Shown: positions 18,332-27,555, numbered from the stretch's first letter. The stretch: 64,000 bases of DNA from Streptomyces sp. NRRL S-455 (GCF_000717875.1 NZ_JOCT01000001.1:434001-498000), one strand, 5' to 3'. Numbers and translations are program-made. Notes: a model not told the origin generated them from the sequence alone.

Positions 18332-19060
18332 TCAGGCGTCCCGGCGGCGCAGACTCCACGCTCCCACCAGCAGGGCGGCCACCGCCCAGAGCGCGGTCAC
18401 CGCGAGCCCAGGCCATGGGCCGAGGGACGCCCCGTCGTACGTCTGCCTCAGGACCGACTGCCCCGCCTTGTCGGGCAGGAAGTCGGCGACCGTGCCCGTG
18501 GCGTCGCCGATGACGAACGACACGACCAGGATGAACGGGATCAGCAGGGACAGCGTGGCCGTGCCACTGCGCAGCAGGGCGGTGAGCCCGGCGGCGAACA
18601 GGGCCATCAGCATGAGGTAGACGCCGCAGCCCACGACCCCGCGCACCTGCTCTCCGGTGGTGAGCCCGTCGGCCGCCGGCCCGAGCCCCGCCCGGGCGAC
18701 GAGCAGCGCGGCGAGGGCGGTCGCCCACCCCACCAGCAGGGTCGGTACGGCGATGACGGCGGCCTTGGCCGCGAACCACCGGCCGCGCCGGGGAACCGCG
18801 GCCAGCGAGAGCCGCAGCGCGCCCGACCGGAACTCGGACGACACGGCCATGGCCCCGAAGGACACGGCCGCGATCTGGCCCGGTATGACGCCGGACAGCG
18901 CCGTGAACAGCAGGTCGAATCCCGGATCCGACGTGTCGGAGGCACCGGCGATCGCCGAAAAGGCCGTGGTCGCGGCGAACAGGGCCAGCAGCGCTCCCGG
19001 GAGCGAACGCAGGGTGCGGATCTTCAGCCACTCGGAGCGGAGGACGGGCGTGAGTTCCAT
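18332..19060 (-). CDS. ABC-2 type transporter permease
   Basis: 242 residues with six predicted membrane helices (near 22-40, 58-75, 105-125, 145-165, 175-195, 220-238). MELTPVLRSEWLKIRTLRS is the amphipathic start typical of ABC-2 permeases, and SSEFRSGALRLSL is the conserved cytoplasmic loop. It begins two bases after the stop of the ATPase gene. Together they form an exporter, probably for a drug or peptide sensed by the divergent two-component system. Confidence 0.87.
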   Translation of the reverse strand: MELTPVLRSEWLKIRTLRSLPGALLALFAATTAFSAIAGASDTSDPGFDLLFTALSGVIPGQIAAVSFGAMAVSSEFRSGALRLSLAAVPRRGRWFAAKAAVIAVPTLLVGWATALAALLVARAGLGPAADGLTTGEQVRGVVGCGVYLMLMALFAAGLTALLRSGTATLSLLIPFILVVSFVIGDATGTVADFLPDKAGQSVLRQTYDGASLGPWPGLAVTALWAVAALLVGAWSLRRRDA

Positions 19061-19062
19061 GG

Positions 19063-19983
19063 TCAGGCCTCCTGCGGCTGCGCGGTGAACTCGGCCTCGG
19101 CCGAGGTGAGGTCGAAATAGGCCTGTTCCAACGTGCCCTCCTCGGCCGCCAGTTCCAGGACCGGCACGCCCGCCTCGGAGGTGAGGCGGCCGATGTCGTC
19201 CACGCGTGCGTGGTCCACGGTCCAGTGCCCGTCGACGTGTTCCACGGCCTCGTGGCCGTGCTCCGCGAGCGCGCTCCTGAGCGCCACGGGGTCGGTCGTG
19301 CGGATCCGCACCCGGGGCCGCACGCGTGCGTGGATGAACTCCCGCATCGGGGTGTCGGCCAGCAGCCGGCCCCGGCCGAGGACGACGAGGTGGTCCGCGA
19401 AGGACGCGGTCTCGTTCATCAGGTGGCTGGAGACCAGGACCGTGCGCCCCTCCCCCGCGAGCCTGCGCAGCAGCCGCCGGGTCCACACGATGCCTTCGGG
19501 GTCGAGGCCGTTGGACGGCTCGTCCAGCATGACCACCTCGGGGTCGCCCAGCAGGGCGGCGGCGATGCCCAGGCGCTGGCGCATGCCCAGGGAGTACGTG
19601 CGCACCCGGCGCCGGGCGACCGACGCCAGGCCCGTCTCCTCCAGTACCTCGTCGACCCGCCGGTCCGGAATGCGGTTGCTGACGGCCAGGACACGGAGGT
19701 GGTCGCGGGCGGTGCGGGAGCCGTGCGCGGCCTGCGCGTCGAGCAGGGCGCCGACGTGGCGCAGGGGTTCGCGCAGCGTCGGGTAGGCACGGCCGCCGAC
19801 CGTGGCGGAACCGGCGGTCGGCCGGTCGAGGCCGAGCACCAGGCGCATGGTGGTGGACTTGCCGGCGCCGTTGGGGCCGAGGAAGCCGGTGACGCGGCCC
19901 GGCAGCACCCGGAAGGTGAGGCCGTCCACGGCTCGTCTGCCGCCGTACTCCTTGGTGAGGTCCTGGACTTCGATGCTGGTCAT
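19063..19983 (-). CDS. ABC transporter ATP-binding protein (drug/bacitracin exporter type)
   Basis: 306 residues from ATG 19983; an in-frame ATG 18 bases upstream is possible, neither having a strong ribosome site. Walker A GPNGAGKST (about 37-45), signature YSLGMRQRL, Walker B VVMLDEPSNGLDP and switch His in VSSHLMNE are intact. The C-terminal 80 residues form the accessory domain of the BcrA/CcmA-like exporters. It is divergent from the histidine kinase. Confidence 0.9.
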   Translation of the reverse strand: MTSIEVQDLTKEYGGRRAVDGLTFRVLPGRVTGFLGPNGAGKSTTMRLVLGLDRPTAGSATVGGRAYPTLREPLRHVGALLDAQAAHGSRTARDHLRVLAVSNRIPDRRVDEVLEETGLASVARRRVRTYSLGMRQRLGIAAALLGDPEVVMLDEPSNGLDPEGIVWTRRLLRRLAGEGRTVLVSSHLMNETASFADHLVVLGRGRLLADTPMREFIHARVRPRVRIRTTDPVALRSALAEHGHEAVEHVDGHWTVDHARVDDIGRLTSEAGVPVLELAAEEGTLEQAYFDLTSAEAEFTAQPQEA

Positions 19984-20038
19984 GGCAGCAGCGTGGCTCA
20001 TCGCGGACGGCGCCGGCCTCCCCCGGCCGTGGAGATCC

Positions 20039-20058
20039 CCTCCCCCGTGCGGGGGAGG
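20039..20058. promoter_or_regulatory. 8-4-8 palindrome between the ABC exporter and kinase genes
   Basis: CCTCCCCC and GGGGGAGG flank a GTGC centre, a perfect inverted repeat in the 108-bp divergent promoter region. Position and symmetry fit an operator for the LuxR-type response regulator encoded next door, though a bare RNA hairpin cannot be excluded. Confidence 0.45.
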
Positions 20059-20091
20059 CCCGCTGTCGGTGACGGCTGGCACGATGGCGCG

Positions 20092-21261
20092 ATGGTCCGC
20101 ATGCTGCGCCCGCTCACGCGGGCAGTGACGTACAAGCGGTGGCTGCACATGGCGGTGGCCACCGTGTGGCCGTCGCTGTGGCTGTTCATCGAGGAGGCGT
20201 GGTGGACCCAGGTCACGGCCGCCGTGCTGCTCGGCCTCGCGGGGCTCGTGCCCGTCACGCGGGTCGTGGAAGGGTTTCAGGCCAGGCTGCTGCTGACCGA
20301 CCACCGGCAGGAGGGCGAGAGCGCGGAGATCGTGACCACCCCGTCGGCCACCTGGGCCGACCGCGGGCGGACGGTGGTGTGGCTCGAGGCGCGGCTGGTC
20401 CTCGGCTGGATCGTGGCCCACCTCTCCTTCCAGCTGCCCCTCCTCGCGGTCGACTTGCTGTCGACGGGGCTCGGCCACGAGCCGGCCGCTGACGGATTCG
20501 TGACCGTCGAGGAGAACCACTGGTGGCACGCCGTGCTCGCACCCGTGCCGATGATCCTGGGCCTCATGGCGGTGGTGTGGTCGGGCCACTTCGTCACCGC
20601 GCTGGCCGAACGACTCCTCGGCCCGTCGCCCGCCGAGCGGATGGCAGCGCTGGAGGAACGCACCGACCAACTGCTCGAACGCACCCGGATCGCCCGCGAG
20701 TTGCACGACTCCATCGGGCACGCGCTCACGGTCGCCGTCGTGCAGGCCGGGGCGGCCCGGGCGGCCGGTGACGCGGAGTTCACGGACCGGGCGCTGAGCG
20801 CCATCGAGGAGACCGGCCGGGCCGCCCTGGAGGACCTGGAGCGAGTGCTCGGCGTCCTGCGCGAATCGGGGAAACCGGTCAGCAGCCGGCCCACCCTCGC
20901 GGACGCGGACCGTCTGCTGGACTCCGCACGCGCCTCCGGAGCGAAGGTCGACGCCGAGGTGAGCGGCCCCGTGGACACCGTGCCGGGGCCGGTGTCCCGG
21001 GAGGGCTACCGGATCCTCCAGGAGGCCCTGACCAACGTGCTGCGGCACGCGGGAGGAGTCCCGGCGCAGGTACGCGTCCTGGTCACCGACGGCACCCTCG
21101 TCCTCTCGATACGCAACCCGCTGACGGCGCCGGTACCGGGTCCCGGGCGCGGCAGCGGCCTGCGCGGCATACGCGAGCGCGCGGCCCTGCTCGGCGGGCG
21201 GGCCCGGACCGGCCCGGACGAGGGTGACTGGCAGGTCCATGTCGAGCTGCCGCTGGGTTGA
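20092..21261 (+). CDS. Sensor histidine kinase (HisKA_3/NarL-type partner)
   Basis: 389 residues from ATG 20092 (a second ATG follows at 20101). Four hydrophobic stretches lie in residues 18-180, with very short outer loops, so it probably senses at or within the membrane. The H-box ARELHDSIGHA places the phospho-His near residue 205; the HATPase region has REGYRILQEALTNVLRHAGG and the GRGSGLRGIRERAALLGG G-box. It should phosphorylate the response regulator starting 14 bases downstream and control the divergent exporter. Confidence 0.9.
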   Translation: MVRMLRPLTRAVTYKRWLHMAVATVWPSLWLFIEEAWWTQVTAAVLLGLAGLVPVTRVVEGFQARLLLTDHRQEGESAEIVTTPSATWADRGRTVVWLEARLVLGWIVAHLSFQLPLLAVDLLSTGLGHEPAADGFVTVEENHWWHAVLAPVPMILGLMAVVWSGHFVTALAERLLGPSPAERMAALEERTDQLLERTRIARELHDSIGHALTVAVVQAGAARAAGDAEFTDRALSAIEETGRAALEDLERVLGVLRESGKPVSSRPTLADADRLLDSARASGAKVDAEVSGPVDTVPGPVSREGYRILQEALTNVLRHAGGVPAQVRVLVTDGTLVLSIRNPLTAPVPGPGRGSGLRGIRERAALLGGRARTGPDEGDWQVHVELPLG

Positions 21262-21275
21262 TCTAGGGTGGCCGG

Positions 21276-21938
21276 ATGCCGGTCACCGTTCTCCTCGTCG
21301 ACGACGAACCCCTGGTACGCGCGGGCCTGCGGGCCGTGCTGGAGGCGCAGCCCGACATCGAGGTCGTCGGGGAGGCCGCGGACGGGGCGGCGGTGATCCC
21401 GCTGGTACGGCAGCTGCGACCGGACGTGGTCGCCATGGACGTACGGATGCCACTGCTCGACGGCATCGAGGCCACCCGGGCGCTGCTGCGAACGGTCGAC
21501 GAGCCGCCGCGGATCCTCGTGGTGACGACGTTCGAGAACGACGAGTACGTGTACGAGGCGCTGCGCGCGGGTGCCGACGGGTTCCTGCTGAAGCGGGCCC
21601 GGCCGGCCGAGATCGTGCACGCGGTGCGGCTGATCGCCGAGGGCGAGTCGCTGTTGTTCCCGGCCTCGGTGCGGCAGCTCGCCGCCGAGTACGGGGAGAG
21701 CGGCGGGAACCGTGCGGCGCGGGCGGCGATGGACCGGGCCCAGCTGACCGAGCGGGAGGCCGAGGTGCTGCGGCTCATGGCGCGGGGGCTGTCGAACGCT
21801 GAGATCGCCGCCCGGCTGGTCGTCGGGACGGAGACGGTCAAGTCGCATGTGAGCGCCGTACTGGCGAAGCTGGGAGCGCGGGATCGCACGCAGGCGGTGA
21901 TCGCGGCGTACGAGTCCGGGTTCGTGGCACCGGGCTGA
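21276..21938 (+). CDS. LuxR/NarL-family response regulator
   Basis: 220 residues. Receiver domain: [10 protein letters not shown] with the acidic pair at the start, phospho-acceptor Asp in VVAMDVRMP, Thr in VVTTFE and Lys in LLKRARP. The C-terminal HTH (about 150-215) reads [22 protein letters not shown] then [24 protein letters not shown]. It is paired with the upstream kinase. Confidence 0.93.
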   Translation: MPVTVLLVDDEPLVRAGLRAVLEAQPDIEVVGEAADGAAVIPLVRQLRPDVVAMDVRMPLLDGIEATRALLRTVDEPPRILVVTTFENDEYVYEALRAGADGFLLKRARPAEIVHAVRLIAEGESLLFPASVRQLAAEYGESGGNRAARAAMDRAQLTEREAEVLRLMARGLSNAEIAARLVVGTETVKSHVSAVLAKLGARDRTQAVIAAYESGFVAPG

Positions 21939-21940
21939 CC

Positions 21941-21959
21941 GACGGGGCCCATGCCCGTC
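21941..21959 (+). terminator. Possible terminator after the two-component operon
   Basis: GACGGG and CCCGTC can pair across a short loop three bases after the response-regulator stop. The stem is short and without a T-run. Confidence 0.3.
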
Positions 21960-22025
21960 TCTCGCCGGGGGCCGACGTGCCGAGTACGATCCGGCCAACA
22001 CGCGCACGAGCTGGGAGGACGGACG

Positions 22026-23183
22026 GTGGGGCGGCTGACCGGCGGGGATCCCTCGCTGCTGCGCAGGATCAACTCCGCGGTGGTGCTGCACGCGCTGCGT
22101 GCCACGGACTGCGCGACGCTGACGGAGATCACCAGGGTCACGGGGTTGTCCCGGCCGACCGTCGAGGGGGTCGTCGAAGGACTCATCGAGGCCGGTCTCG
22201 TCGTCGAGAAGGCGGCCGAGGAGGGGGCGGCGCGGCGGCAGGGGCGACCGGCGCGGCGGTTCCGGTTCCGGGCGGAGGCCGGGCATCTGCTGGGGCTGGA
22301 GATCGGGGCGCACCGGGTGGCGGCACTGCTGGCCGACCTGGACGGGCGGGTGATCGGCTCCCAGGCCAGGGACGTGACCGAGACGGCGGCGGCCGACGAG
22401 CGTCTGGAGCGCCTGCGCGGGGCCGTCGCCGAACTGCTGCGCCGGGCCGGTGTCGCCCGCGGCTCGTTGCGGGCGGTGGGCGTGGCGACGCCGGGGATCG
22501 TCGAGTCGGACGGCACGGTACGGCTGGGCACCGCGCTGCCGGGGTGGACGGGGCTGCGACTGGGCGAGCGGCTGGGCCGGTCCTTCAAGTGCCCGGTTCT
22601 GGTCGAGAACGACGCGAACGCGGCGGCCGTCGCCGAGCACTGGAAGGGCGCGGCCACCGAGTCGGACGACGTGGTGTTCGTCCTGGCGGGGCTCAGTCCC
22701 GGAGCCGGTTCGCTGATCGGCGGCCGCCTGCACCGGGGCTACGGCGGGGCGGCCGGGGAGATCGGCGCGCTCCATCTGCTGGGCCGTGGGGTGACGCCCG
22801 AGACGCTCCTGTCCACCACGGACGAACCCCTGCACCCTCTCGATGAACAGGCCGTCGCCGATGTCTTCGCCCGGGCCCGCGAGGGCGACCAGCGGGCCCG
22901 CGCGGCCGTCGACCGCTTCATCCAGCGCCTGGTCCACGACGTGGCGGCCCTCGCCCTGGCCCTCGACCCGGAGTTGGTCGTCATCGGCGGCTGGGCAGCG
23001 GGCCTGGACGGCGTCCTGGCCCCCCTCCGCCAAGAACTGTCCCGGTACTGCCTCCGGCCCCCGCGGGTGACCTTGTCCCGCCTCGGCGACGCGGCGGTGG
23101 CGACCGGGGCTCTCCGCCTTGCCCTGGACCACGTGGAGGAACAACTGTTCAGCGTGGAGGGCACCACAACGCCCCGTCGGTGA
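22026..23183 (+). CDS. ROK-family transcriptional regulator
   Basis: 385 residues from GTG 22026 (GGGAGGA upstream). Residues about 10-75 form a winged HTH (CATLTEITRVTGLSRPTVEGVVEGLIEAGLV), followed by a basic linker and a ROK domain with LLGLEIGAHRVAALLADLDG, VENDANAAAVAEH and GGAAGEIGALHL. The Cys-rich zinc motif of ROK kinases (C-x-C-G-x-x-G-C) is absent, so sugar kinase activity is unlikely and the fold probably binds a sugar effector. No sugar operon is adjacent. Confidence 0.88.
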   Translation: MGRLTGGDPSLLRRINSAVVLHALRATDCATLTEITRVTGLSRPTVEGVVEGLIEAGLVVEKAAEEGAARRQGRPARRFRFRAEAGHLLGLEIGAHRVAALLADLDGRVIGSQARDVTETAAADERLERLRGAVAELLRRAGVARGSLRAVGVATPGIVESDGTVRLGTALPGWTGLRLGERLGRSFKCPVLVENDANAAAVAEHWKGAATESDDVVFVLAGLSPGAGSLIGGRLHRGYGGAAGEIGALHLLGRGVTPETLLSTTDEPLHPLDEQAVADVFARAREGDQRARAAVDRFIQRLVHDVAALALALDPELVVIGGWAAGLDGVLAPLRQELSRYCLRPPRVTLSRLGDAAVATGALRLALDHVEEQLFSVEGTTTPRR

Positions 23184-23192
23184 CGCCCCCAC

Positions 23193-23260
23193 AGGGGCGA
23201 GGGGCTGTGTCCATATGCGGCTTTGCCGCGTGGGCGCGACCAGCCACACCACACCCGCGG
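23193..23260. repeat. Streptomyces intergenic stem-loop repeat, copy 1
   Basis: Shares with copy 2 (34968-35035) the segment ATGCGGCTYYGCCGCGTGGG and the following CGCGACCAGCC, preceded in both by a GGGGCG-rich lead. The GCGGC/GCCGC core folds into a hairpin. It lies between two converging genes, a usual location for these elements, which probably act as terminators. Confidence 0.6.
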
Positions 23261-23295
23261 CCCCCTCACTCGACCCGCCCCCTACGGCGCCTCGG

Positions 23296-24057
23296 TCAGC
23301 AAGCCTGCGGCCGAACCCCGTCGCGAATCTCGACCCCACCGGAATCGCCGAAGGTCAACCGACACGTGTCAGCACGATACGTGGCCACGGAAAGCGCGGC
23401 CGTGCCACCCGCCGCGACGAACCGCGTCGTGACCACCAGCACGGGCGCCCCGGGCAGCCGGTCCAGTTCCTTCGCGTCACCGGCCCCGGCCGAGCCGAGC
23501 TCCACCGCGTTCTCCTGCCGCTCCAGCTCCAGTCGCCTCAAGTCCCGCAGCACCGCACGCGCGCGTGCGGCCCCCGAGGGCGCGTCGATCGCCGAGAGGT
23601 CCGGCACCGAGGAGTGCGGGACGTAGAGCAGCTCGGCGGCCACCGGCCGGCCGCGCGAGACGCGGGAGCGGCGCACGACGTGCACGGACTCCTCGCGGCC
23701 GGTCCCCAGCGCGTCGGTGACGGCCGCGGGCGGCACGGCCGCCGTGCAGTCGACGGGCTGCCAGGCGTCCTCGGGACCACCCGGCCAGGTGTGCGGGCCG
23801 GTGCCGAGGGAGACGCCCTCCCGGGGTGGCGCGACGGTCGTGCCGACACCGCGGCGGCGCTGCAGCCTGCCTTCCAGCTCCAGCTGCTCCAGCGCCTGCC
23901 GGAGGGTGGCGCGGGCGACACCGAAGCGGGCCGCGAGGTCGCGCTCGTTGGGGAGGATCTCCCCCACCGCGAACTCCGAGTCGAGCGCCTCACTGAGCAC
24001 GGTCTTGAGATGCCAGTACTTCGGTTCCGGCACCGATTCCAGCTGCGTGGTCCCCAC
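23296..24057 (-). CDS. GntR-family regulator of the HutC/UTRA group
   Basis: 253 residues from GTG 24057; GAGGA precedes it by four bases, while an upstream GTG at 24123 would force a TTA and an AGA codon into a poor coding stretch. The HTH (YWHLKTVLSEALDSEF, LPNERDLAARFGVARATLRQALEQLE) is HutC-like; residues about 90-250 match a UTRA effector domain (SRVSRGRPVAAELLYVPHS). A dre-like site 97 bp upstream suggests autoregulation. No sugar transporter adjoins it, so the effector is unknown. Confidence 0.85.
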   Translation of the reverse strand: MGTTQLESVPEPKYWHLKTVLSEALDSEFAVGEILPNERDLAARFGVARATLRQALEQLELEGRLQRRRGVGTTVAPPREGVSLGTGPHTWPGGPEDAWQPVDCTAAVPPAAVTDALGTGREESVHVVRRSRVSRGRPVAAELLYVPHSSVPDLSAIDAPSGAARARAVLRDLRRLELERQENAVELGSAGAGDAKELDRLPGAPVLVVTTRFVAAGGTAALSVATYRADTCRLTFGDSGGVEIRDGVRPQAC

Positions 24058-24393
24058 CCAGTCCTCGCAATCGCCCTGGTCGGCGGCGCTTTCAACGCCC
24101 TTGTTTCTTAAAGGTTGTTTCACTTCTCTGCGACCATAGGTCGGCCCTGACGCTTGGTCAATACCAATGCCGGGAACGCTCACGGGGGCGTTTCCGGGAG
24201 GCGAACTCCGCTGAGGTGGCGTCGGCGATCCGAGGCAGGACGGGATGGCGCGCTTCGATGACGTCGGTCGCGGACCGGTGGTCACGGACTCCGTCCCGTT
24301 CCACCGGTGCCTCCGTCCAGGCGAAATCGCCCAATGCCGGACAGAATGGCCGACAGGACACGGTGATCGGCGAAACGGCACCCGGAGGTGGCG
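24058..24393. other. Divergent intergenic region, GntR to oxidoreductase
   Basis: 336 bases without a gene. Besides the dre-like palindrome at 24154-24167, the stretch from about 24080 to 24170 is less GC-rich than its surroundings (TTTAAGAAACAAG on the minus strand near 24110), as expected of a promoter. No open frame with coding bias was seen. Confidence 0.6.
24154..24167. promoter_or_regulatory. dre-like operator upstream of the GntR regulator
   Basis: TTGGTCAATACCAA is a 5-4-5 perfect inverted repeat. HutC-group regulators such as DasR bind TGGTCTAGACCA-type sites; the TGGT/ACCA arms are the same with a changed centre. Location 97 bp upstream of the regulator start supports autoregulation. 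Confidence 0.55.
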
Positions 24394-25047
24394 ATGCGGT
24401 ACGCGGTTCTGGGCACGGGCGAGGTCGGGCGCACTCTTGGCGGCCGGCTGGTGGAGCTGGGACATGAGGTGCGGCTCGGCTCGCGCACCTCCGGCAACCC
24501 GGCCGCCGTGGAGTGGGCGGCCGCGGCGGGCGCCGGGGCGGAGGCCGGCACCTTCGCGGAGGCGGCGGCGTTCGGCGAGGTCGTCGTGAACGCGGTCGGC
24601 GGGCGGGTGGCGCTCGCCGCGCTGGAGGCCGCCGGGGCGGAGAACCTCGACGGGAAGGTCCTCGTGGACGTCTCCAACCCGCTGGCGTTCGAGGAGGGCG
24701 AGATGCGGCTGTCCCCCGTCGGGTCGGACAGCGTGGGCGAGCAGATCCAGCGGGCCTTTCCGCAGGCGCGTGTGGTGAAGACGCTCAACACCGTCAACTG
24801 CCGGGTGATGGTCGAGCCCGCGCTGGTGCCGGGCGAGCACCAGGTCTTCGTCTGCGGCGAGGACGCGGGCGCGAAGGAGCAGGTGGTGGCCCTGCTCGGG
24901 GAGTTCGGCTGGCCGGCCCGGCGGGTCCTCGATCTCGGCGGCATCCGGGAGGCACGCGCCGTGGAGATGTGGCTGCCGCTGTGGATCGGCCTGATGCGGA
25001 AGTTCGGGCACGCGGAGTTCAACCTGGAGCTCCGCCGGGCCCGTTGA
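24394..25047 (+). CDS. NADP-binding oxidoreductase (F420-dependent reductase-like)
   Basis: 217 residues from ATG 24394 with GGAGG six bases upstream. The Rossmann motif VLGTGEVGRTLGGRLVELGHEV opens the protein and LGSRTS would contact the 2-prime phosphate of NADPH. VDVSNPLAF and VVKTLNTVNC match the F420_oxidored superfamily. Its reaction is unknown; it may transfer hydride between NADPH and F420 or reduce a small ketone. Confidence 0.8.
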   Translation: MRYAVLGTGEVGRTLGGRLVELGHEVRLGSRTSGNPAAVEWAAAAGAGAEAGTFAEAAAFGEVVVNAVGGRVALAALEAAGAENLDGKVLVDVSNPLAFEEGEMRLSPVGSDSVGEQIQRAFPQARVVKTLNTVNCRVMVEPALVPGEHQVFVCGEDAGAKEQVVALLGEFGWPARRVLDLGGIREARAVEMWLPLWIGLMRKFGHAEFNLELRRAR

Positions 25048-25155
25048 GCGGTCCGCGGTCACGAAGGTGGCGACGACTCGGGGCTACCCGCCGGTAGCAA
25101 TTGCTGACAAGCTGTCTACGGCGTCCGTCAGCGAGTCCAGCCGAGGAGCACCCCC

Positions 25156-25986
25156 ATGTCCGCCACCGTCGCCTTCGAAGTCGCCTCCGCGCGAGGCGAG
25201 CAGACCGTCACCTTGTCCTACACGCGCAAGGGCACCGGCGAACCGCTGGTCCTGCTGCACGGCATCGGCCACCACCGGCAGGTGTGGGACCCGGTGCTCC
25301 CCGCACTGGCGGCCGAGCGGGACGTCATCGCCGTGGACCTGCCGGGGTGCGGTGAGTCGCCGGCGCTCCCCGACGGCATGGCGCACGACCTGGCCACGAT
25401 GAACACCGTCCTGGCGGCGCTCTTCGCGGCGCTGGACGTCGAGCGGCCGCACGTGGCGGGCAACTCCCTGGGCGGCCTGCTGGCCCTGGACCTCGCGCGG
25501 GCGCGGCTCGTCCGGTCCGTCACCGCCCTGTCCCCCGCCGGGTTCTGGAACGAGGCCGAGCGGCGCTACGCCTTCGCCGTGCTGATGACGATGCGGCAGA
25601 TCGCCCAGCGGATGCCCCAGCCCGTGGTCGAACGGCTGGCCCGCCCCGCGATCGGACGCACCCTGCTGACGAGCACCATCTACGCCCGCCCGGGCCGCCG
25701 TTCGCCCGAGGCCGTGGTCGCCGAGACGCTGGCGCTGGCGAACGCGCAGGGGTTCTCCGAGACCCTCCGCTCGGGCCGGACCGTGCAGTTCTCCGACGAC
25801 ATCGTGGGCACGCCGGTCACCGTGGCGTGGGGCAACCGGGACCGGCTGCTCATCCCCCGCCAGGGCGTGCGCGCCAAGGGCGTCATCCCGGGCGCCAGGC
25901 TGGTCCGGCTGCCCGGCTGCGGCCACGTCCCGATGAACGACGATCCAGCCCTGGTCGCCCGGGTCGTCCTCGACGGCAGCCGCTGA
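25156..25986 (+). CDS. Alpha/beta hydrolase
   Basis: 276 residues; ATG after CGAGGAGCACCCCC. Oxyanion loop LLHGIGHHRQVW, nucleophile elbow GNSLGG (Ser near residue 100), an acid in the AWGNRDRL strand and catalytic His in GCGHVPMNDDP. No signal peptide. Resembles the general esterase/epoxide hydrolase group; substrate unknown. Confidence 0.88.
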   Translation: MSATVAFEVASARGEQTVTLSYTRKGTGEPLVLLHGIGHHRQVWDPVLPALAAERDVIAVDLPGCGESPALPDGMAHDLATMNTVLAALFAALDVERPHVAGNSLGGLLALDLARARLVRSVTALSPAGFWNEAERRYAFAVLMTMRQIAQRMPQPVVERLARPAIGRTLLTSTIYARPGRRSPEAVVAETLALANAQGFSETLRSGRTVQFSDDIVGTPVTVAWGNRDRLLIPRQGVRAKGVIPGARLVRLPGCGHVPMNDDPALVARVVLDGSR

Positions 25987-26050
25987 TCGCCCGCCCCCTG
26001 CGGCCCTCACCCTTTCCCGGGGAGCCCCTCGCATCCGGCAGACTGACCGC

Positions 26051-27481
26051 ATGAACCGCAACGGGCCCGCGTCCACCGCCTGGGAGCTGTTGCTGCCCGC
26101 CGCTGCGGCACCGGCACGCACACGTGGGCGTTCCCTCCAGGCCGCGCTGCGTGAGGCGGTCCGCTCGGGCCGGCTCGCTCCCGGCACGCGGTTGCCGTCG
26201 AGCAGGGACCTCGCGGCGGACCTGGGGGTGTCGCGCGGGCTGATCACGGAGGCGTACGAGCAGCTGACGGCGGAGGGCTACCTGCGCAGCGGACAGGGTG
26301 CCGGGACGTGGGTGGGTGCCGCCGTGCGGGCCGCCCGGCCGTCCGCGCGGGACCTCGCTCCACGGCTGTCCGGAGCCCGCGCGGACTTCGTGCCCGGGAC
26401 GCCGGACCTGTCGCTGTTCCCCCGTTCGGCGTGGGCCGCCGCGCACCGCGGGGTGCTGGCGGAGCTGCCGCACCAGGAGCTGGGCTATCCCGATCCGCGC
26501 GGGCTGCCCCGGCTGCGTACCGCGCTCGCCGGACTGCTCGCCCGGCGGCGGGGCGTGGTGGCCGATCCGGAGCGGATCGTCGTCGTCTCCGGGGTGGCCC
26601 AGGCCACGACGCTGCTCGGTTTCGCGCTGCGCGCCCGCGGTGTGCGCACCGTCGGAGTGGAGGACCCGGGAAGCCCTCAGCACGACGCGCTGTACGCCTC
26701 GGCCGGGGTCACCGCCGTGCCGGTGCCCGTGGACGGTGAGGGAATCGCCCTGGAGGCGCTGCGGGCGTCGGGCGTACGGGCCGTCGTGACGACCCCGGCC
26801 CATCAGTTCCCCACCGGCATCGCCTACTCGGCCCGCCGTCGCGCCGAGCTGCTGGACTGGGCGCGGTCGGTGGACGGCATCGTCCTGGAGGACGACTACG
26901 ACGGCGACTTCCGCTACGACCGTGCCCCGGTCGGCGCACTCCAGGGCCTCGACCCGGAGCGCGTCGCCTACACGGGGTCGGTCAGCAAGTCCCTCGCCCC
27001 CGGCTTGCGGCTGGGCTGGCTGCTGGTGCCCGAGACCTGGGCGGAGGAGATCGTCGAGCGCAAGCGCACGATGGACCTCGGACACCCGGCCCTCGACCAG
27101 GCCCTGTTCGCGCGCTTCCTGGAGCGCGGTGACTACGACCGCCAGCTGCGCCGCTGCCAGCGCGCGTATCGCGAACGCCGCGACGCCCTGGCCGCGGCCC
27201 TCGACGAGCACTTCCCCGGCTCCGGGGTGTCCGGGATCGCCGCAGGGCTGCACGTGATCGTCACCCTTCCCGAGCGCTACGGTCCCGAGGACCGTTTCCT
27301 CGCCCGAGTGGCGGCGGCCGGAGTGGCGGTGCGCCCGCTGTCGGCGTACGCGCACGCGCCTGCCGCCCGGGCCGGGACCGACCCTCCGAAGCGGATACGC
27401 CTCGTCCTGGGCTACGCGCACATACCGCCCGCCCGGATCCACGAGGGTGTACGCCTGATGGCGGAGGCGGCCACGGGGTGA
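26051..27481 (+). CDS. MocR/PdxR-type GntR regulator with aminotransferase domain
   Basis: 476 residues. N-terminal GntR HTH (about 22-90: LAPGTRLPSSRDLAADLGVSRGLITEAYEQL), then a fold-type I aminotransferase-like domain with the PLP lysine in TGSVSKSLAPGLRLGW and the Asp in LEDDYDGDFRYD. MocR proteins sense PLP or an amino compound and control vitamin B6 or amine genes. No pdxS/pdxT adjoins it, so the target is uncertain. Confidence 0.88.
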   Translation: MNRNGPASTAWELLLPAAAAPARTRGRSLQAALREAVRSGRLAPGTRLPSSRDLAADLGVSRGLITEAYEQLTAEGYLRSGQGAGTWVGAAVRAARPSARDLAPRLSGARADFVPGTPDLSLFPRSAWAAAHRGVLAELPHQELGYPDPRGLPRLRTALAGLLARRRGVVADPERIVVVSGVAQATTLLGFALRARGVRTVGVEDPGSPQHDALYASAGVTAVPVPVDGEGIALEALRASGVRAVVTTPAHQFPTGIAYSARRRAELLDWARSVDGIVLEDDYDGDFRYDRAPVGALQGLDPERVAYTGSVSKSLAPGLRLGWLLVPETWAEEIVERKRTMDLGHPALDQALFARFLERGDYDRQLRRCQRAYRERRDALAAALDEHFPGSGVSGIAAGLHVIVTLPERYGPEDRFLARVAAAGVAVRPLSAYAHAPAARAGTDPPKRIRLVLGYAHIPPARIHEGVRLMAEAATG

Positions 27482-27533
27482 CGCCCCGCGCGGACCCGGG
27501 CGTCCGCCGGTCCCCCTCCCCCCGCGGTCAGTT

Positions 27534-27555
27534 GTTCACCTGGGATTCGTGTGCG
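27534..27555 (+). promoter_or_regulatory. Putative PHO box upstream of phoD
   Basis: GTTCACCTGGG followed directly by ATTCGTGTGCG resembles two 11-bp direct-repeat units of the Streptomyces PhoP consensus, 66 bases before the phoD start. The first unit fits well, the second poorly. Confidence 0.4.
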
